64,000 nucleotides of DNA from Clytia hemisphaerica (Eukaryota > Cnidaria > Hydrozoa > Leptothecata > Clytiidae): NCBI GenBank assembly GCA_902728285.1, contig CACVBU010000603.1:1028066-1092065 (forward strand), given 5' to 3'. The notes under the pieces are model-generated. The model was not told the origin of the DNA, did no database searches, and saw only the letters and a program-made list of their open reading frames with translations. The position numbers and the translations under genes were made by a program. Positions 1 through 12,200 of the stretch are shown piece by piece; the stretch's first letter is position 1, and the number at the start of each line of letters is the position of its first letter.

Positions 1-1669
1 TTCTAAAATTTTGTTGTCCCATTAAGCACTGTATAGACTGTATATTGTTTAAGTTTTAAGAGTCTTGTTATCTCTGCTTGCTTTTTATTTGATTGCTTCC
101 TCTTATTCATAAGGAAAATTTCCCCATTTGGGAAAAAAGTTTCCACCATTCTTCTTTCATTTTACTTTAACTTTAGAAAAATAACAACAAGAATTTTTCA
201 TTGAATGCTTTCTGAAGAACCTTTTTGTTTCTTAATGTTTGTAACGTGGGGGATTACGTAAAGAGGCTTTCTTGGCTAGGGATTAAAGGCAAATTGGATA
301 TAATAATTTGTTAGCATGGTTCTGAAAGTTTGTCCGTATGGTCTATAATGTTTTAACGTCTGGTTTGTATTTCAGTGTGGTTGATTGGTAATCTTCTCTA
401 GTGGTTTTGAGAGGTCAACTACACCCCTGTCAATCAATCTGATTATGATTTTAATGTTTTTTTTGAAGAGTTCTATCTGGTTTGATCATTTGTTTCACAC
501 GATGAAATTCTAATTTTGACACCATTGAAATGACTCAACCTCAAACTCTTTATCAACCATTTTTCTGTATGGTCTCGTCAAGGAGAATGTCGAGTTGAAT
601 GTTGGTTATATTTGGTTGAGTGGATGGAAGTTCGATAGTATGATGTTTAAGATGGACAATGAGTTAAGGAACAATATTCTGGGTAAAGATTCCTGAACCT
701 TTCTTACCGATGATTATATTTTATCTTTTTTTCGAGTTCTGGAGATCGAAGCCGCTTTTATCTTTAATGCTATAATAATTTAATGTATCTACTTGGAGAG
801 TTCTGAAAGTTTTTCGTGCTTTTGGGAAACATGCAGAGGGACTTCAACGGGATAAATCCGTTTCACCGTCGTCTCAAGGTGGGATACGGGATATACAGGG
901 ATCAGTAAAAAACTGTATTGATGGCGAGGCTTGCCGAGTGTAACTAAATAGTATACTTGAACAAAACTGACGAAGCAATATTTTTTAAACTGCAACTTTT
1001 GCGTACAACTCGTTGTTTTCCTTTCATTTTATTTGAATTAGCAAAGCTACATAATCTACCAATAAAAGCAAGGTTTTTGATCAATGAAAATAACCTTAAA
1101 TGCTAATTGGAAAAGCAAGCTTGATTTATTCAAACAGTTTTCCCGCCCTTATGCTTTTCATAGTTCTTTTTGTTTAAAGTGTCTGCGAAGAACATTATGT
1201 TTTTAACATTTCTTTTTCAATAATTTCTTTTTCAATGTTGTTTTTGAACGAACCAGTTATATTTTTGATGGAACAAGATGGTACTCGAAGATCTATTCCT
1301 TTATATTTTGGCAGCTTTTTATGATTCCAAAATAAAACATGGAATTCTATTAGATATTAGAGATTTTATGTAGGATTGGGCTTAAGATTTTTGTTTAAGA
1401 ATAATCTGTACTTTCGTTTGTAGGACTTTCAATTGAGTACATGAATTATTTTGAAAGATCATTCCCCAGGCAAAGATATTATATACTTACAGCATTGTTA
1501 TTGAAATAGTATGTCAGCAGCAAATTTTGATCTGAAATTTTTCTGTTGGAGTAAATTTTCAATATCTGGATTGAGTATTCGAAGCTGCTAAACTTGGTGT
1601 TGAAATTATTGTGTTGGTCACATCCATCCTTATTTGGACGGAGACCGCGGAGACCCGATTGAAAGGTTA
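1..1669. other. non-coding AT-rich DNA
   Basis: No credible exon on either strand. The open frames are short, begin at non-ATG codons or have skewed low-complexity composition. No Ig-type exon, splice pair or RNA gene was recognised. Confidence 0.6.
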
Positions 1670-2230
1670 TCTCATTGACTAAAATATAACAATAGCGTTC
1701 AGTTTGAGGTCGTTGTTGTTATTTTCTGCCCGCGCAGTTTGATTATTAGCCCGAGAGTGTCATTTGGCAAATGGCACTAAAGGGCTAATAATCAAACTGC
1801 AAGGGCAGAATTAATGACAACAACGAACGAAAGCTTAACGCTATTACTATTATTATCCATATCGGACATTCAAACAACGTTTTTTTCTAGCGTCAGCCAA
1901 GTCTTTTCACTTCAATGCAATGACTTTAACAAGTTTTGAGTACCCTTGCGAGCGGGCCACAAATGACCAATAAGTGTTTTTTTCTGACGTTAGTTTAGTC
2001 TTTTCGCTTCAATGCAACGACTTCAATAAAGTTCCGAGCGGGCCGCAAATGACGTTATCGCCCTATAACCAGGGCGGTTAATGATATTTCAGCCCTCTGA
2101 AGCGCGAAGCCTTAGTTTTCTCAGCGCGGGTATGACTATTTGAGTCATAGAACCTTTCAATACCGCCCACCGTTCGAATCTTTAATGGCTTACTTAATGA
2201 CCGCTATATGGATAATAATGCTCAATGAGA
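1670..2230. repeat. 560-bp inverted-repeat element
   Basis: The two ends are inverted copies: TCTCATTGA... on the left and ...TCAATGAGA on the right. Just inside the left end is a large hairpin at about 1693-1846, where GCAGTTTGATTATTAGCCC is answered by GGGCTAATAATCAAACTGC. The right half contains two tandem diverged units of roughly 90 bp (from about 1877 and about 1975). Each has a (T)n-CT-gACGT-like start, TCTTTTC(A/G)CTTCAATGCAA and GAGCGGGCC(A/G)CAAATGA. It is richer in GC than its surroundings. No transposase frame is present, so it is a non-autonomous element. Confidence 0.7.
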
Positions 2231-2330
2231 CAGGGTTGTTCAGAATAATCTTTTTCAATTTGAATATTCCTTCTAGATTTCCATCAATCAATGAGAGTGC
2301 AATTTATTAGAACACCTAAAATTTGGCTGA

Positions 2331-2658
2331 GCCTGGATGTACTTATATTTTTAGCAATTTTTAGCCTAAAATGTTCTTAAATGCGTTCTTAATTTTTCAG
2401 ACTTCTCTAAATCGACAATATCATGCAAAATAAAAAGAGCACTTAAAATTGGTAAAATTTGGACAATATTTGACTCTCGATTTTAGAAAATCCATCCCTA
2501 AGTTCGGTTAAAACTACTTGAAAGGAGGAAAAAATTGTAGTTTCTTGTCATTTTTTTCCAAACTGAGGCTAAGCATGTTCTTACGATGTTCTTAATTTTT
2601 CGACGAATTTCAGCCTAAATGTTCTTATAAACTGGGTCCTAATAAAAAAAACGTGTAG
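2331..2658. repeat. family A MITE, copy 1 (diverged left end)
   Basis: The right end reads ATGTTCTTATAAAC...AAAAAAAACGTGTA, the hallmark of a family present at least eight times in this window. Internal GCCTAAAATGTTCTTAAAT and AGCCTAAATGTTCTTATAA segments match other copies. The left end lacks a clear TACACG terminus and may be eroded. Confidence 0.55.
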
Positions 2659-3919
2659 CTTCTTCATTTACACGGTAGTATGGCGTCGAATATTAACTGT
2701 TGCACCCCTACTTGCCAATTATTGTATTTCCATTAACACCCCCTTTTCTTTAGATAAATTTTCTTTGAATTTCAAAGTAGGAAACGGTTTTGCTTTAATG
2801 AAGAATTTTGATAACATAAGTATATAGTGTTTTAAAAAGTTCTATTTTTATAATGTTTCGTGAATTATTTTAAACCTTGGAGCTAAAAAGGTGCCCCTCT
2901 TTAATGCTCAAACTCAAAGAACCTTTCTTCAATTAAGGTTAAAAAGGGCCTTACTTTCTTTGTAACTCCTTTAAAATTCTTCCCCTATTTTCCTTAAAAG
3001 CTAAAATCTTTAAGGATTTTTAAGTTTCATTTTTTTCTATGTTCTAGACATTTTTTATAATGATAAAATCCCTTGCGTGTGTGTTTTATTAAACCTCAGA
3101 TTTAAAAGAAAGGGATTTTAGGGGTTTGGGGAGGTTTTGATTTTTCTTCGTTACTTTTCGACTCTTTTTTGTAATTTCTCGTGATTTTCTTTTTTTGACA
3201 TTTTGAATTTAAACGTCGGAAAAAACTGCTTGGTTGAATCGGTAGAACACAACCTTCAAGGTTGAATAGTGTGGTAGAATATTTTTATTGGTTTCGGTCA
3301 CATGATTGTTTTGGGATTAGAATATTTTAATGACTGTCTACCCTTAAAGAAGGTATACTCATTTGAGCTTCAATTCCGGCACGTGTGCATTGACCTTCTC
3401 TAGTAATTCCATCTTCAAAGGAACCAAGATTTTTTTTTCAAATTATTATAGAATGATTTGATTATTTTTATAAAACTTTCAAGCGTTAACAGCACCATCG
3501 TATTTTTTGGAACTAGTGGATTATTTTATTTTAAGATTTTTTTCATTAAATTTAATGTCCTTCAGACTATAGTGATAGGATGAGAGACTTTAGATATATT
3601 TTTTAAGATGAATTGGTATTTCTATCACATGAACATGAGAATTTACGCAAATAAGTTTGCAATTTAAAAAAAGCTGTGTTTAAAATTTGTGAGAAAAATG
3701 AGAAAATTTTTAGTTCTCAAAATAAAAATCAGAATACCTTTTTTGAATGAAATTCTTATTTTGAAAACTGATTAGCTTAAAATTATTCTTGTGTATCGTA
3801 CTTGTTTTTTTTTTTTATCATGTGGTATCCTTGTAAATGGTGGTCAAGTTTACATAGTAATTTTCTTTTTGTTAAATTAAAAATCTGCCTCTAGAAATCT
3901 GTTGAAATAGATATAGTCC
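2659..3919. other. non-coding AT-rich DNA
   Basis: T-runs and short frames only. A stretch near 3228-3280 loosely resembles a tRNA D-arm (GAATCGGTAGAAC) but cannot be folded into a tRNA. No gene recognised. Confidence 0.55.
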
Positions 3920-4050
3920 ACTGGCAGATTTAAGACAATAGAGCAAGTGTGCTGGAAACATGTGACGGAGAGCAACGCTCGTTAAAAGACAATGAAATTA
4001 CAATTGTAAATCTCTTCATCTGATAAGTTCGACATGTTCTAAAACCGCCT
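3920..4050. repeat. family C MITE, copy 1
   Basis: About 131 bp, homologous to 39721-39852. Shared blocks include GGAAACATG, GCAACGCTCGTT and ACAATGAAATTACAATT. Ends are inverted: GGC(A/G)GATTTA(A/G)GAC on the left and TAAAACCGCC on the right. It is non-coding. Confidence 0.7.
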
Positions 4051-4936
4051 ATGTAAGTCTGATGTTATTGAGTTTCTTTCTAAATCCAGGTGATACAGGG
4101 TGATCGACGCTCAGGATTGATGTTCAGGATTTCCAAGGGTTTATCTTTTCACTTTTCAGATAATTTCCTGATAATTATAGATTTACATTGTTTGTTGAAA
4201 CTATCTGACCATGCCTTGATACTTGCTAAACGTTCCCAATCAAATAATTTTAAAATACTTTCCTCATACTTTCACGAGGTTGTTTGGAATGTTGCATATT
4301 TCATATTTTCCATTAATAATAGGGGGTAGACACGCAGTTTGATCAATCTATATTTTATATTAGCTGTGAACTTCAAAGAGACCGATCAGGTTATTATCAT
4401 TCTTAAATGAAACAGTACAAATCAATTATATGCATTAAGATTATTTAAAAGTATTTTTGGAAATACTTAAAAATCGTCACCAGCAAGATTATATTTCATA
4501 AGAATAAGAAGATGATGTTTTTTTTGCGAGTAGAATGTCTCTAGCCTGTACCAATTTTGAGGTCTATACACTGGTGAATATCATATATTCCAAAAGAGTT
4601 TGGGACAGGCTAGGGTGATAGACTACTTAAAAAGTTTTTTTTGTGGTTGTTAAGGCTTGAATGGTATTGGCTGGTTTGATTAGTTTCTTAATTGATATAG
4701 CTCATTATTGACATGGCTGGTAAATGCCAAACCAAGCTTCCAGCATTGTATGTCAGTTTGATTCCGTTTTCTGAAGTGCTCGTATCTTCATGTTGCGACT
4801 TTAGTTGTCGGGAAAGAATAAATAGAACTTCGTAAAATTGGCATGTGGATTGAAATGGTATTTCTTCTATGCTTGAATCAGGGGAAAACAACAACCACAT
4901 CGATCGCGGTATGCATTTATCAAATACCTATAAAAC
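4051..4936. other. non-coding AT-rich DNA
   Basis: The longest frame (about 79 codons from 4090) starts at a non-ATG codon and has no recognisable domain. Nothing else supported. Confidence 0.5.
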
Positions 4937-5158
4937 TACACGTTTTTCATGAGAACAAACTATATAAGAACATGCGACTTCGATGGGCAAAATATTAAGA
5001 ACATTTTAAGGCTTTGCGGACTCTAAAAGACCTTGTTAGAAATTGCACTAACAAGCCAACAACATTTTTAGGCTTTAGGCTTAGGCTTTTTAAGCTTAAA
5101 AATCTATAAACATCAGAAGGCTTTTAAGATTTTTGATGTTCTTATAAAAAAGCTTGTA
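4937..5158. repeat. family A MITE, copy 2
   Basis: Starts TACACGTTTTTCATGAGAAC and ends GTTCTTATAAAAAAGCTTGTA. Inside are repeated AAGAACATTTTAAGGCTTTG-type and TTTTTAGGCTT-type segments, giving a long imperfect palindrome. Confidence 0.75.
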
Positions 5159-5458
5159 TTCCGATTCGATTACTCCATATAATAGCAAAACTGAATGAAT
5201 AAGGTAATATAATTGGTTGCCCCGTTGTGTATTACCTTTGAAAGATAATAGGAAATAAGGTAATAATCGGTTTATCTGTTGTGAAGGATATATACCATAT
5301 CATATCGTTCCAATATGAAGATATTTTGATGGTAGAGTAATGCATACGATAGATGAAAGAATTTATTTGCAAGAGAGACTCTACTGGCAGTGGCTTTTGG
5401 AGTATATTGTTTTATTTCATATAGAAATATGGAAATTTTCCAACTTTTGATATATGGA

Positions 5459-5609
5459 TATATATATATATATCTTTCTATAATTCGAACTAAGATATCG
5501 GTCCTCTCAGCTATAAATTTGTATGAAATACTTTCTGTAATTCGATTATTTCTCTATTTCGACTAAATTTTTGGTCGCTTGAAAATCGAATTAAAGAGAG
5601 TCAACTGTA
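5459..5609. repeat. AT microsatellite plus diverged family B (pogo-like) MITE
   Basis: A (TA)n run at 5459-5472 adjoins a palindromic block rich in AATTCGA/TCGAATT words. The right terminus is ATCGAATTAAAGAGAGTCAACTGTA, inverted relative to the left terminus of the intact copy at 6258. The left terminus is degraded. Confidence 0.55.
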
Positions 5610-6257
5610 TGTAATTTATTGATTCGAAACGGTAAGGTTTTCAGTAGAGTTTAGAATTCAACCAGCTTCTAGTAAGAGAGGAATAGAAACTGTGTTTTAG
5701 AGTTGTGAAGAGCAAGTTTACCATTCTCTTGGCTTTTTGCACCTGTTTAAAACTTTTTGTCAAAGTTTGCTCTGTCAACTTATTCTGATTGCAAAAAATT
5801 GTTTTCGACAGCCCCTAAACAAGTAAAATTCGCCTGATTTTAAACTAGTTTTTGGGCAAAGTCGAAAATGTTTAGAATTTAAGAATAAAATATTCGTAAT
5901 GATTTTGGCTCGTTCTTAAGACTATCTAAACCGAGGCTTAATTTAATTTCATCAATTTCCGTATTTTGCAACGAGTTCCATTTTAACGCGATTTCCTCAA
6001 CTTATATAAGATTCTTTAAATTCAGAAATTAAGAGCTTGCTATCTAGATTTGTAATCTTATTTGCTTAAATTATTTTCTTCATAGCCTAATAATTTTTGG
6101 TCTTATTCAAAGAGTTTTTCGAACAGTTTTTTCAAATCATTGTCCTCAGATTTTGTGCTCGTTTGTGAATACAGTCTTTGTTATAAGTAAAGTCAAGGAG
6201 CCTACAGGTATAGCCTTAGTCGTATGGCAGGATACTTGAAGAAGCGTTTTTAGTGTG
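5610..6257. other. non-coding DNA between MITEs
   Basis: No exon, RNA gene or long frame seen. Confidence 0.5.
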
Positions 6258-6360
6258 TACAGTTGATGCTCTCTAATTCGACGTTCTACTATTCGATAGC
6301 TCCATTATTCGATGAAAATCCAATTCCCCTTGAAGATCGAATTAGAGAGCGTCAACTGTA
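6258..6360. repeat. family B MITE, intact copy (TA-flanked, pogo/Tc1-like ends)
   Basis: A near-perfect 103-bp palindrome: TA-CAGTTGATGCTCTCTAATTCGA on the left and TCGAATTAGAGAGCGTCAACTG-TA on the right. The TA flanks and a CAGTTGA terminus are typical of Tc1/mariner/pogo-class elements. No coding capacity. Three diverged relatives are at 5474-5609, 15412-15538 and 41242-41421. Confidence 0.8.
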
Positions 6361-6493
6361 TTTAAGATGTAGCACCATCCCGACCATTTTGCACATTACA
6401 CAGAACCCAATTTTTATCCCGTTTATGATAAAATAATGGATGAATGGAAAAGAAAATTTGTATAACAATATCAAAGTTGAAAGAAGTTCAGGT

Positions 6494-6749
6494 ACACGTT
6501 TTTTTTTTATAAGAACAAACTTTATAAGAACATAAGGCTTCGAGGCTCAAAAATTTAAGAACATTCTAAGAACATTCTAAGGCTTTGGGGATTTAAAAAC
6601 ATGCATTTTCTTAAGAAATTACATCAAAATGCTCAAAAAATGCTGAAAATAACAACATTTTAAGAACATTTTTAGGCTTCAAATCCAAAAAACTAAGAAC
6701 ATCCGAAGGCTTCGAAAATTTTTGACGTTCTTATTAAAACAAACGTGTA
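6494..6749. repeat. family A MITE, copy 3
   Basis: Begins TACACGTTTTTTTTTTATAAG and ends GACGTTCTTATTAAAACAAACGTGTA. Internal AGAACATTCTAAGGCTTTGG, CATTTTCTTAAGAAAT and TTTTTAGGCTTC match the other copies. Close to the family consensus at both ends. Confidence 0.8.
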
Positions 6750-8482
6750 GGAGGAATAAAGTAACATGGGTTTATTAAGTCGTATCTGAGTATTAAATTC
6801 CTTTTAAGCTTTTGTTATTTTGGTCCACATATCAAAATCCCTCTGTCCCATTAGATTTACAATCCTTTATTTTTGTTTTAAGAATATTCTTTATCGAGGG
6901 AACAGAAAAAGTTTGAATAGTCTTAGCTTTCGAAGGTTTGAGGTCTAATGGCTTTTACCTAGACATCAACTTGTCTTGTTTGTATATATTACCAGGCCAT
7001 TCTGGGTCAATTTTGGATAAAAAACTGTTGTCATTCTTTCAAAAAAATCGAAAGCAACTTTTTCGTGCTTATTTTCAGGGATTACGTTGAAAAGGAACAG
7101 AAAGGTGCTAGATTTGTTCTGTTTTAAGGATAACAAAAATAGCAGTATAGAAAAAAAGAGTTATTTTTTGTGTGTCGGCATTATTTTTTATCCTGCCATC
7201 TTGTTTTGATACAAAAATGTTGATTGGTTATTGAATGCTGATTTATAAAATGGTCTTTAAAAAATTTCATTAAAATTATTAAAGTACGAGTTTCTCTCAG
7301 TAGCTACCCTGTAGACTAGAAATTTATTGGAAAAATCTCCTGTGTGGTTATAGTGGTGTCGGGTGGATTCGAATGATTGATTTAATGTTTATTTGCTCAG
7401 ACTTATTTTTGAAACAAAATTTTTAGGCTTGAATCTGATACAGAGGTTGATAATCAAACATTACTTTAGAATTAGCTCATTTAATGTTTCCAGTTCACGC
7501 AAATAGAGACGCAATTTATCATTCTTTAAATCGCTAGGTTGTTAAATAACGTAAAGTACAAAAAGTAATGAATATGTAGGGGTGGTAGCTACTGATCAAA
7601 GCCGGTATTTGGAACGACAAAATATGTCGTTCTTTGATAGTTAGGATTAGGGTTTGTCGTTCTTTTTGTCGCTTTTTAAAATAGTTATCTGTCGTTCTTT
7701 TTAGGTGGTCTGGAAACGTTAGATGAGCAGTACATAAGTTATGGTCATTTATGATGTTGTTCTTGAGCTTATGGGCGAACAGTGACTTCATAGTCCAACT
7801 GTTTTATTTTCAATAAATAAATATCGACTAACAAAATTGTTGATTTTCAGTTGAATTTAAAAACAAGCGGGCCACTGTTTTCAAATTTCACTTTTCCCTA
7901 ATCCTAGTCTGCAAATTAGCTCGATCAGGCTTAATAACGATCAAAATAAGAAATTAATTTATTGATTAATTGCTCAAAGCTAATCCTGATTATCATTAGT
8001 TACTCCCCTTTATCTAATCCTTTTTTGTTCTATTCTTTTAAATTTTACTCTGATTTTTAACGTATCAGCGGAGCAGAGCAATTAGTTTGGTATGTTAATA
8101 GTATGGTAGTACAACAAAATCTTAAACTTTTTTTGACAAATCTTGAATATAAAAGCTGAAGTTTGGAAGGGATCTCGGGGCGGTAAATCAAGCTTTTATC
8201 GGTAAGCTCAGTGTTTGAAGTTATGAAAGTACAGCTTAATTGAAAGTGGCAATAGTTGAAACGAAACGGCAAGACGATCTCTATCTAACATTTACTGTAT
8301 GAATGCTGAATGAAGTTTTTAGAAGAATTTGAACAAATCTCTCTGATTAGGGTTTTATTTCATTTTTCAGTCTTTGGCTATACCGTGTACTTTCTGTGCT
8401 CCTAGAAAATTTAGCGCGCCATGATATCCAGGTTGACAAACAACGTTGTTTCAACATTCACCTAACGTTATTTGGATTATCT
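6750..8482. other. non-coding DNA
   Basis: Contains a short GTCGTTCTTT-repeat patch around 7610-7700 (four copies of GTCGTTCTT). No gene, domain or splice-consistent exon recognised. Confidence 0.5.
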
Positions 8483-8740
8483 TACACATTTTATTTATAA
8501 GAATATCCAAAATCCTTTAAGCCTTGGGATGTTCTTAACTTTTTGGATTTTAAGCCTAAAAAATGTTCCTAACATTATTAGGAACATTATTTTCTCCATT
8601 TTGTGACCATTTTTATTCATTTTCCTAAAAAATCGAGTTTACGAGTCCGCAAAGCCTTAAAATGTTCTTAACTTGTTCTTAGCATATTGGCCATGGAAGC
8701 CTTATGTTCTTATATAGTTTTTTCTTATAAAAAATGTGTA
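8483..8740. repeat. family A MITE, copy 4
   Basis: Starts TACACATTTTATTTATAAGAA and ends TTCTTATAAAAAATGTGTA. The CG of the termini is replaced by CA/TG, as expected from CpG decay. Internal AAGCCTTAAAATGTTCTTAA and GCCTAAAAAATGTTCCTAA segments are retained. Confidence 0.75.
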
Positions 8741-9087
8741 GTGAATATTCGTTGTGTACCAGCTTCATCATTATTGCTATTCGGAGTCTAGATTTAAAAC
8801 TCCATGAATCGTACATACAGAATCTTGATTTGTATTTGAGACAACAGCTCCTCCCCTTTAGCTGCAATACGTCCAAAGTGTTGACAGCCTCCATGTTGAA
8901 CATGGTTAGTGGCCTGCATTGAATCTCATGTAACTTTTATTTATTTGTGTTTCTTGAATTAACTTACAGATTTTACTTATCGTCAAGGGCTTTTTGCTTT
9001 TATTTCGGGTTCTGAATGGCCACTTATACAAAAGCACAGTTTAGACTTGAAAGATTTGAAACTACTATAAATGAAGTATGGTTGTAA

Positions 9088-9219
9088 TACACACTTTTTT
9101 TATGAGAATACACTTTATAAGAATGTGCTGTAAGAATATTTTAAGATGACTTTCTCAAAAAAGTTAAGAATATCCTTGATGAAATGGACTTACACCATTC
9201 TTATAAAAAAAAGGCGTTT
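9088..9219. repeat. family A MITE, short copy 5
   Basis: TACACACTTTTTTTATGAGAA at the left and CATTCTTATAAAAAAAAGGCG at the right, with only about 130 bp in total. This is an internally deleted member. Confidence 0.6.
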
Positions 9220-12200
9220 AGCATAGTTTTGGATCTTGGTTTGTCTTGTTAACAACTTTAAGAAACTAAGTAAGGTTTGTCAGGTCATTGGTATCAGACG
9301 GTGGAGTTCAAAAATAGCTCGGGAGTGATGGACTCGTTTTGCTGTTTAATTTCGTCAAATGCTTCTAGAGAAACAAGCCTTTGTTGTTTGGGGCCCTCTG
9401 TAGTTTACCAATGCACTGGATTTTCTCTAATTTTGGTAATTTTGCTTGCGGAGCTTATTAGAGGGAGCTTAATGGCTTAATATAGGGCGACGCTTATTTC
9501 TGAAGCTTTTAATGACAGTGCTTAATGGAGGAAATACGGCAGACTTTGTTGGATTAAAATACTTATGAGAGGATATCACTAGCATCCACTTCTTAAACGC
9601 GCTTGGAAACTGTCTCCAAATAAGCATGATGTAATCTTCTTATACAAAATCCCTTTTTCATAAATATAAGAATTACTACGGGTTTTTGCAATCCAATTTT
9701 GTGATTTTCCCTACAGTGTGTCGACTGTATACGATCGTTGTATACTTATTAATGTTCGTAGCATTTTATTATGTTGACCTTATCACTTTGCTTTGAATTA
9801 GCAAAACTGTTAAATATCAACTCGGAAATTAGGTATAAAAGGGGGGCCCAAACTCGTTCGCAATCCTGAATCTAATTTCATCATGCATCGATTCCAGTAA
9901 AGATTATAAAAGCGCTCTTTATCGCTGCTTTCAATGGAGATAGTTTAATGGAGCGAGGAACCGGGGTATGTTTTCACCATTTTTTTCCTGTACTTCTTGA
10001 ATAAGGATTCGATCACAAAAAGTATCAGACTTTTTTTATTCATTCCTTTTTTTCTCGCTTCAAATTTAAAGAATCTACTTTCAAAGACGCAAAAGAGATT
10101 GTTACTTGTCCCCCAAAAAATCTAATTTATAATCCATAAATTTTGTTTCACCCCTGTCACTGTCAGGGCCTCATAAATAATTGATCAAACCCTTAGGAGA
10201 GAAATGTTTTCATGCCCAGTTAGGACCCTCAACTGTCTTATAATTGGACAAAATTTTGAGACTCTTATTTTTTTTTCTTAAAATTGTTTTTCCATAACTT
10301 TGTTTTCGAAAATGGGAATTTTTATTGTATGGTAATTTTTAATTGGAAAATTGAAACAATTTGAAGGTTTCGTTTTTGTTGCAAATTATTAATGTTGAAA
10401 CGACATGTGAAGGATTCTTCATTTTTTTTTTGAGAATCATTAACCGGGGGCTAACCACTATATATAAGCCTTAAAAAATGAGATTTGTAGAGAGTACGGA
10501 TCTAGAATATCCAAAAAAAGTAATGAGAGACAAGAAAGAAGTTATTCCAAGCTTAGTGACAGCAAGACTAGTGATAGCAAGCTTCTCTTTAATTATTGGT
10601 TGAGGAAAAACATCATTTGAAACACGTTGTAATTACACCACGTACATCACATAATTGGATAATCTTTTAACAAAGGAGAGGGCAAACTCACTGATATACA
10701 ACTCAAATATTATTGTTAAATATTCTTCTCAGAACTCATTCTACAAGGTAATACCTTAATCAGCATTAATACCCTGATAATCAAATTCCACTACATTCAC
10801 AATCAATTTGTTTCGACAAAATTCGACCCACTAACACTCTACTAATAATCCTATAACCTCTGTTATCGCAACTCCTGATGTGCACGACCGGCTATCATCC
10901 AGATGACTTGTATCATTTTGGGATCCGTCCTACTGTGATGCTAGTCTCATCTTGATGATATTATTAAATGTTTCAAAAATTTGGTACTCTTTTTGTACTT
11001 AATAAGATCCTCTGTTATACGTTATTCACTAGTAGGATCCTCCAAATTTTGGTAATTTTCAGACAGCTCCATGTTAAATATTCAGTTATTTGGTACAATC
11101 TTGCAAAGTATTACTATCCAGCAAGTACAGTAGATAGATAGATAGATATGCCCTCCGATGTTTTGCAACTTCCATCTGAAGACATGCTTTGATATATCGA
11201 GATTTCTGATTACTATTTTTCAATATTTCGAGCCCCTTCCCCTTCGTATTCGCTATCCTTCAACCTATGTTGGAAGATTGAATTCTTACATTTACATTTT
11301 TTTTCTAGGTATAGAGAACATATAGACGAAAAACTGAAATGGTTTTATTGGAAATAATTACCATGGATATATTTCGTGTCCTTAAATATTTATTCAATTA
11401 GTTTATGATGGATTGTATTGGGTTGGAGAGCTTTTGGAATATTTGCAGATGTCTTGGGAGCCATAATTTGGATCATTTAAGTTTTGGCTGGTTGTTAATA
11501 GCCATGGCAAATTGTTGAGGCCCGAAATTCTTGATGGAATATGGTTAATAAAAAAAGTCAATGTTACTATCATTCCGGTTTTAATTTTAAGCCAATCGAG
11601 TACTCCACCGCTCTACCAAAGCCTTATGTTGTTGCCTCGATAGAAAACAAACCTTTAAAACTGTCCTAAATTTAAGAAATGTACTGAAAAAATTCACCAC
11701 GGCTAAAAATAAATATCAGTTTAAAGGTTTTATTTTTACACGAGTGTTCCCGTTTCATATCAGGACAATGTCTGCCTATTGTTATATTATGCTGATACAA
11801 TCATGGTCGTAATATTTGAGAAAAAAGGGAAATCCACCGGGAATTTTTGAAACCACAATCGATTTGTAAGTGCTCTAAAGTAGGTTTGAAGGGTAGAGTT
11901 TTAACTCTGAGTTTTAATGCTAGACTTAAGCCTTAGGAGCTTAGGATCTGAGGATCCAAAAGTTCAAAAATAGTCCAATAAGGCTCAGAATATAGCCTGG
12001 AAGTCTGCCAACCCCTCCCAAATTGAAATATTCGATTCAGTTTAAGAGATAGCCCAAAATCGACTTTCTCGCCAGAACTTTAAATCTTGAAAAACGTTAA
12101 AATATTCGGAATTCTCATTCTTTTTCGACCATGATTGTAGACCAATCTTGCTCCACATCCGTGTCAATGTGAAAAAGCTTGTGAATTAAAATTGAGGAGT

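Noticed and set aside
3228-3285. tRNA-like GAATCGGTAGAAC segment
   Set aside because: No cloverleaf. The match is only to part of an A box.
11575-11645. tRNA-like stretch on the minus strand (GGCTTTGGTAGAGCGGTGGAG)
   Set aside because: The D-arm resembles a tRNA, but I could not form an acceptor stem or a proper T-arm (GGTTCRA). At best a tRNA pseudogene or SINE head.
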